Source: an uncultured Clostridia bacterium (lineage in GTDB: Bacteria > Bacillota > Clostridia > Oscillospirales > Ruminococcaceae). Taken from it: a DNA stretch of 5,685 bases. Position numbers and translations under genes: made by a program. Location: contig CALLQM010000315.1 of assembly GCA_938014855.1 (NCBI GenBank), positions 1 to 5,685 of the forward strand. Direction: 5' to 3'. Within the stretch, counting starts at the first letter, position 1. Every line of letters begins with the position of its first letter. This document shows positions 4,956 through 5,685 of the stretch, piece after piece. The notes under the pieces were generated by a model. It saw only the letters and a program-made list of their open reading frames with translations. It had not been told where the DNA came from and made no database searches.

Positions 4956-5685
4956 TTAATAATTTTTGTCGTCATCCGTCAGCAGTTCATGCAAACGGTC
5001 GATATCGTCCAGCACCTTGCCGGTTCCCAAAGCAACGCAGTCCAGCGGATTTTCCGCAATATGTACCGGCATGCCCGTTTCGTTGGAGATCAGCTGATCC
5101 AGCCCGCGAAGCAATGCGCCGCCACCTGTCAGAGTAATGCCGTGGTCGATGATGTCGGCAGAAAGTTCCGGCGGTGTTTTTTCCAGTGTCACACGAATTG
5201 CATCCAAAATCATCGAAAGCGGATCTGCCAGCGCTTCACGAATTTCCTCAGATGTAACGGTGATATTTTTCGGCAGTCCGTCCATCAGGTCGCGGCCTTT
5301 AATATCGATGGATGCCTCCCCTTCAAACGGATACGCCGAACCGATTCCAATTTTGATGTCCTCGGCGGTACGTTCACCAATCAAAAGATTGTATTTCTTC
5401 TTTATGTACTGGATGATAAAGGAATCCAGTTCATCCCCGCCGACCCGCACCGAGCGAGCGGCCACAATTCCGCCCAGCGAAATAACGGCTACTTCACTGG
5501 TGCCGCCGCCGATATCAACAATCATGCTTCCGGTTGCTTCCGCAACCGGAAGGCCGGCACCAATAGCGGCCGCCATCGGCTCTTCAATGATCGAAACTCG
5601 TTTGGCTCCTGCTTTATAAGATGCTTCTTAGACTGCACGCCGTTCAACAGCTGTTACACCGGACGGGATGCAGATTATTACACGG
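4956..5685 (-). pseudogene. mreB: Rod shape-determining protein MreB, C-terminal two thirds, interrupted by an in-frame TAA
   Basis: MreB is the bacterial actin that forms short membrane-bound filaments and positions the lateral wall machinery. The frame is clearly MreB: RVIICIPSGVTAVERRAV (5684-5631), then TAA (5628-5630), then EASYKAGAKRVSIIEEP continuing into MAAAIGAGLP. Next come the phosphate-2 motif MIVDIGGGTSEVAVISLGG, the segment LEKTPPELSADIIDHGI, and the adenosine motif LTGGGALLRGL. The natural end is TAA at 4956-4958. MreB is normally about 335-345 aa, so the N-terminal part with the phosphate-1 motif lies beyond the right edge. Both sides of the stop are in the same frame and well conserved, so this is one nonsense codon, not a frameshift. 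TAA ends most neighbouring genes, so a recoded stop is unlikely. The first possible restart, ATG at 5576, would give 206 aa but has no good SD. The cause is either a true nonsense mutation or a base error near the contig or window edge. Gene identity is near certain; pseudogene status is not. Confidence 0.75.
5527..5552 (-). repeat. Hairpin inside mreB, 11-bp stem with GGAA tetraloop
   Basis: On the minus strand CTTCCGGTTGC (5552-5542), loop GGAA and GCAACCGGAAG (5537-5527) form a perfect 11-bp stem. It encodes the residues LPVAEATGS of MreB, so it may be a by-product of codon choice. It has the same GGAA loop as the mreB-mreC intercistronic hairpin. It lies 21 nt downstream of the A of the first ATG after the in-frame stop. 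Confidence 0.45.

Noticed and set aside
5628..5630. TAA in mreB as a recoded sense codon
   Set aside because: TAA is the natural stop of mgsA, the minD-like gene, mrdA, mreC and mreB itself here, so a reassigned TAA is very unlikely.

Overview
All genes in this window lie on the minus strand, so the biology reads from right to left. The order is mreB (3' part) > mreC > mreD > mrdA (PBP2) > a MinD-like ATPase > mgsA (methylglyoxal synthase) > the start of a T-box leader. This order, the strong AGGAGG/GGAGG ribosome binding sites, the T-box and the moderate G+C content point to a Gram-positive member of the Clostridia. The protein style suggests Oscillospiraceae/Ruminococcaceae or a relative; that placement is inference.

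Positions 5685-3529 hold the rod-shape genes mreB, mreC and mreD. The mreB reading frame runs off the right edge and is interrupted by an in-frame TAA at 5628-5630, although the protein sequence is MreB-like on both sides. A 10-bp hairpin separates mreB from mreC. The best mreC start is a TTG with a perfectly placed GGAGG. mreD overlaps the end of mreC.

Positions 3495-1426 hold a full-length class B penicillin-binding protein of the PBP2/MrdA type, the transpeptidase of the elongasome. It is followed 25 nt later by a MinD-family ATPase (1400-675). In many Clostridia this locus continues minC-minD(-minE)-rodA-mgsA. Here minC, minE and rodA are absent, and the MinD-like protein lacks its usual switch I and Walker B aspartates and its C-terminal membrane-targeting helix.

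The only gene-free stretch above 100 nt inside the cluster is 540-674. It holds a convincing mgsA promoter whose extended -10 lies in a 21-nt perfect palindrome (candidate operator), followed by a roughly 120-nt leader with repeated GGCCTT-type elements. The encoded MgsA keeps most active-site residues but has glycine in place of the active-site histidine (His98 in E. coli). Left of mgsA, 101-1 is the Stem I of a T-box riboswitch with an apparent GAC (Asp) specifier, so the next gene beyond the edge is probably aspS or another aspartate-related gene.

Together, MreB/MreC/MreD and PBP2 build the lateral cell wall. mgsA is a metabolic gene (DHAP to methylglyoxal) that commonly travels with this cluster. 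I see no mobile element, CRISPR array, tRNA or rRNA. The window is mostly a conserved housekeeping region, with several local oddities rather than a new multi-gene system.
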